A stretch of DNA of 64,000 nt from Sistotremastrum niveocremeum HHB9708 (taxonomy: Eukaryota > Basidiomycota > Agaricomycetes > Sistotremastrales > Sistotremastraceae), in assembly GCA_001630475.1 (NCBI GenBank), contig KV419435.1, forward strand, positions 147,303 to 211,302, given 5' to 3'. The translations under genes and the position numbers were made by a program. The notes beneath the pieces were generated by a model. The model was not told the DNA's origin, did no database searches, and was given only the letters and a program-made list of their open reading frames with translations. Shown one piece after another: positions 60,901 through 64,000 of this stretch (position 1 is its first letter; each line of letters begins with the position of its first letter).

Positions 60901-61424
60901 TCTTCTTCGTCCTCTTCTTCAGGCTCTTCTTCTTCCTCTTCTTCCTCATTGAAAGCAGGCTCGGAAGCAGTTCCGTTCTTCGCATGCGTCCCCGCTGGCT
61001 TGGACGAGGAGGGAGCATGATTAGCAGTACCTTCTTTCGTACGCTTTTTATAAGCCCAACCCCACATTGGCTCCGGCAATAGACTACCTTTCTTCCGATG
61101 GGCCCTAGAACGACTTCTCGTGGTCGAGTCGTCGTCGGCCTTGTCATCCTGGTTTTCCTCATCTTCGTCTTCGTCTTCCTCCTCCTCCTCTTCGCCCTGC
61201 TCGAGAGGTGCTGATTCCGGGGCCTTTTGTTCTGTTTCATCGTCTTCGCTCAGCTCGGAGAGTTCTGACTCGGAGTCGAGCCCTGCTTTTGAGAGTCTTG
61301 GTAGGAGGCGGGGCATGGCGGGGCGAGTGGCAATTGGGACGATCTGTTTTGGGGGAGACGGCCGAGACAGCGGTGATGGCGATGGCGATGGCGAAGGCGA
61401 AGGCTCTGTGAGGGGCGAGGCCAT
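57976..61424 (-). CDS. SDS3: Sds3-like subunit of Rpd3L histone deacetylase complex, with long low-complexity C-terminus
   Basis: Sds3/Dep1-family scaffold that brings histone deacetylase to Sin3. Exons 60875-61424, 59968-60821, 59822-59921 and 57976-59765 sum to 1097 residues. The N-terminal third is highly acidic (poly-Glu and poly-Asp, 60900-61240 and 60290-60440). The Sds3 domain runs from ALDVLTAIEIKFAELRERLY through ELEKRRERRKELADKKRKY to the helix HERDELQSEMMADTNRKRRR. It is followed by a very long disordered tail: Pro-rich segments, an Arg-Asp/Arg-Glu repeat (about 59050-59130), a Gln run near 59020 and His-rich runs near 58800-58860. ATG 61422-61424 was chosen as the best start before MASPLTEPSPSPSPS. 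The tail makes it much longer than yeast Sds3 (327 aa). Confidence 0.87.
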
Positions 61425-62276
61425 AGCAGAGCTGAAGATCAGATGCAATGAGCCAGGTCGTCTTGGGGGTGCATTGTGATCGTCCTCACTGACCTTGGAT
61501 GTCGTCAAACGCGTCTGAGAGCTCCGTGCACTGTAAAACTCGGGGTGAAGTGACCAAACCAATTGACGGTGGGAGGGACGTAGACCGACGCTTGACGTCG
61601 TGCGCCTGTGGGCAGGGAAGGACTAGGACGCTTTACCCTCAAGAAAGAGTCGTGACGGCGTGACGGTGACGAATTCTGTCACGAGGCATTTCCGAAACGT
61701 CCGACCATCCGACTCCGACATATCATGATCATCTTCTTCCGTGCCACGACTTGCTCGCTGAGTGCGAGCCCATATTCGAGTGCATCTCTGAGGCTCAAAA
61801 AATCCTTTGTTTTAATCAAGTCTTTTGGGAATAATTTATTGCGCAATTTCCACTCATTTCCGACTATTGACTTCGCTTATCCGAGCTGCATTTTGATCGT
61901 CTCTACTTCGGGCGTTCTGAGCCATGGGAACACACAACCTGAATCAAGGATGTCTCTTGGTTCTCTTCTCGATTGAGGCTATAGAGGCATAACAGACGAA
62001 GTGAAACCAAATGCCGAGTGTTCCTCCGTCTGAATCCGATAAGGCTCAGTCACTTCGCCCATTCTGCAGATCTGCAATAGGGCATTCGAAACGAACCTGG
62101 GCTGTTTAGCGATCCCTCAGGCTACCATGCTATGACACTGGAATGATTGGACTGATGCCATTGATCGATTAATGTCGAAGTCAGTTACATATACATAAGT
62201 GAGACCTAAAGGGATATACTACGAGGAGGCGAAGAAATCCGGAAGAATATCAGAACAAGTAACGCGCCAGGCGATG
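61425..62276. other. Intergenic: SDS3 promoter and SOF1 3' flank
   Basis: About 0.85 kb; no coding feature supported. Confidence 0.4.
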
Positions 62277-64000
62277 CTATGTCTGCTCTGCCACGACCAC
62301 CTTCTTCCGCTCAGCCTTAGGCTTGTTTTCACCGGCCCTCGTGTGCTTCCTCCGTCTGTCTTCCTTGACCTTCCGGGCATCCACCATCGTACGCTTAAGC
62401 GTGTCAGCATTGTGGACAGCCTTTGGCAAATGTCGACTCCTTCGACACAAATGAACAAACAGCACTCAAACGTCAATGGAAAGGCAACATACCTCGAGAT
62501 TCTGCCAATAGCTTTGTCAGATTTCCATCGTTCTTTCAAGGCGTCCCTGTATTCCATCGCTGCCTTCTCTCTTGTATCAATGATACCCAGTTTCTCATTC
62601 GCCTTCGCCTTCCATATTCTGACATTACCGTCATCGCTTCCACTCAAGACATATCGTGCATCGGCTGTGAACGCCGTCGATAAAACCCTGTTCAAGAATT
62701 AAATCATCAACAGCAATGAGATAGCAGAAAAAATGCTACCTTTGCATACGTTTCGTATGATAAACTTCAGGTTGTTTACCGACACCTTCTTTCCATATTC
62801 GGACCGTCCGGTCCCAGCCTCCACTGACGAATTCTAATCCAGTAGGACTCCAATCGCAGCTTATCACAGCTGAGACGTGAGCTTTATATATCTGTGTTGG
62901 TGATTGCAAGGACCGGATGTCGAACGTGTAAAGGTTGTGGTCTTCGGATGCAAGGAGAATAGAGGTAGGGAAAGTCGGTGACCAAGCCAAGTCATTGGAT
63001 CGCATCTAATATGGATTAGATCGACGGCCAACGCGAAAATGCAATTTATAACAACGAACCTGCATTACCAGTCGACGCTCAGCTTTTCCTGTCCGAATGT
63101 CATACAGTGTAAAAGTTCGATCACTTCCGATAGACGCCAGTACTGAAGGTTCTGATTGGTTAAATCGGATCCCTGTTACTGTCTCGGTAGAAGTCGAGAA
63201 CGTCAGGTCGGATACTGGGGTGCTTCTAATATACTGGTCAGCCCCTATCCGAGCGATGCAAGAAAAGGGTAACGAACTTGGTTTCGTCCCATATCTGAAC
63301 GACATTTGATGCTGTCGCAAACAGAGGTTCTTGAGCGTGATGATCTATCCCACTTGTGGATGATGTATAAGTTCCTCGTCAGCCTGTGCGTGAAGTTAGC
63401 GACATACCTGAAAGCTGCTTTCCCAGGAAACACGGCCAGCGGTTTTCTCTGGGGCGACCAATGTGATCAGCAAATGCGGGCGAAAAGATTCGATTGCATG
63501 GACTCACGTCTGTGATAGGATCTTTGGTGGAACTTCCCTCACCACTCTCCAATGCTGATCGTACATCCCATAACTTGACATTCCGGTCGACACCACAACT
63601 TAATAACCGATCTTCATCCGCAAAACATAGGGCAGAGACTTTGCCTTTGTGAGCATTGGGAAACCGTACGAGTTGTTGTCGCAAAGGAAGGTCGTGCAGG
63701 ATAATTTCTGAAGAAAAAGCGTCAGAGCCTCATTCTTGCACGACTGGATGGGAAGTAGCTGGAAGGGATGAATGATGAGACACTGACCTCCATCCCAACT
63801 TGCACTGGCAATCACGCCCAATCTCTTCGGTCTCCGTACAATGCACTCAACTCCCTCAATGTGGCCTTCCAACGCCGCTACAAATGGTTTTGCGAACATT
63901 CGTTCCATTTTCACAGCATTCAGTGCGCGCATTCTCTCTCTTGCTCGCGCAAATGGGTGCATGTGAGGGCTCAGGTTACGGGATATCGGTGTGGGATCGC
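62277..64000 (-). CDS. SOF1: U3 snoRNP-associated WD40 protein Sof1/DCAF13, 5' end outside window
   Basis: WD40 beta-propeller of the small-subunit processome, needed for 18S rRNA processing in the nucleolus. The frame is open to the window end (TPISRNLSPHMHPFARARER), so the start lies beyond 64000. WD repeats include GHIEGVECIVRRPKRLGVIA, AHKGKVSALCFADEDRLLSC followed by VDRNVKLWDVRSA, SVLASIGSDRTFTLYDIRTG, ILLASEDHNLYTFDIRSL, AVISCDWSPTGLEFVSGGWD and YVLSGSDDGNVRIWKAKANE. The Sof1 C-terminal motif follows: GIIDTREKAAMEYRDALKER, then RHLPKAVHNADTLKRT and a basic Lys/Arg tail ending VVVAEQT. About seven short introns. The signature RALNAVKMERMFAKPF near 63915 is diagnostic. Confidence 0.94.

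Noticed and set aside
61120-61479. Plus-strand frame with poly-Ser opposite the SDS3 acidic tract
   Set aside because: It is the mirror of Glu/Asp codons of the real gene; no start context or family.
1-64000. CRISPR arrays, rRNA, tRNA and biosynthetic gene cluster cores
   Set aside because: None seen; no regularly spaced repeats, no ribosomal sequence, and no P450, NRPS, PKS or terpene synthase signatures.

Overview
The window is nuclear DNA of a filamentous basidiomycete, most likely an Agaricomycete. Three things point there: dense 45-60 nt GT-AG introns in almost every gene, protein families typical of mushroom and wood-rot fungi (polyporopepsin-type aspartic proteases, DUF6533 membrane proteins, DUF7918 proteins, hydantoinase fused to DUF917, fucose-lectin and CVNH lectins), and single-copy eukaryotic genes with fungal character (FKS glucan synthase, ATG7, VPS26, RTF1, SDS3, SOF1). 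No rRNA, tRNA, CRISPR array or intact transposon was found.

Layout. 1-3504: 3' part of the beta-1,3-glucan synthase gene, followed by a small acidic, disordered protein with a SUMO-interaction-like motif (4096-4877). 5345-10295: two tandem class 3 lipases on the minus strand. 11458-15790: hydantoinase/oxoprolinase-DUF917 gene carrying a 102-bp near-perfect palindrome near its 3' end, convergent with ATG7 (16048-18884). 19406-22687: three minus-strand accessory genes (secreted CVNH protein, an unrecognised protein, and a protein with two internal repeats). 23853-33460: two subtilisin-like proteases of the same family in divergent orientation, with a fucose-lectin-like gene between them that is interrupted by an in-frame stop. 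34074-37262: a DUF6533 membrane protein and an orphan 149-residue protein. 39527-50571: two polyporopepsin paralogs enclosing a Ser-rich single-pass membrane protein, a secreted protein and a DUF7918 protein. 50794-64000: conserved housekeeping block with VPS26 (retromer), a short Plus3-domain protein, RTF1 (Paf1 complex), an SDS3-like Rpd3L subunit and the 3' part of SOF1 (ribosome biogenesis).

The flanks (1-3.5 kb, 15.8-19 kb, 50.8-64 kb) are conserved core genes. The middle is an accessory region of secreted proteases, lectins and orphan genes with long intergenic spacers. No obvious new multi-gene system is visible. The most notable signals are: (i) 6-nt microexons in four genes, one of which encodes most of the catalytic Asp-Thr-Gly of both subtilases; (ii) a stripped-down Plus3 protein about 3 kb from the full RTF1 gene; (iii) the palindromic insertion in the DUF917 gene. 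Exon boundaries were read by eye from GT/AG signals, phase and family resemblance; where exon lengths were summed they divide by three, which supports the models.
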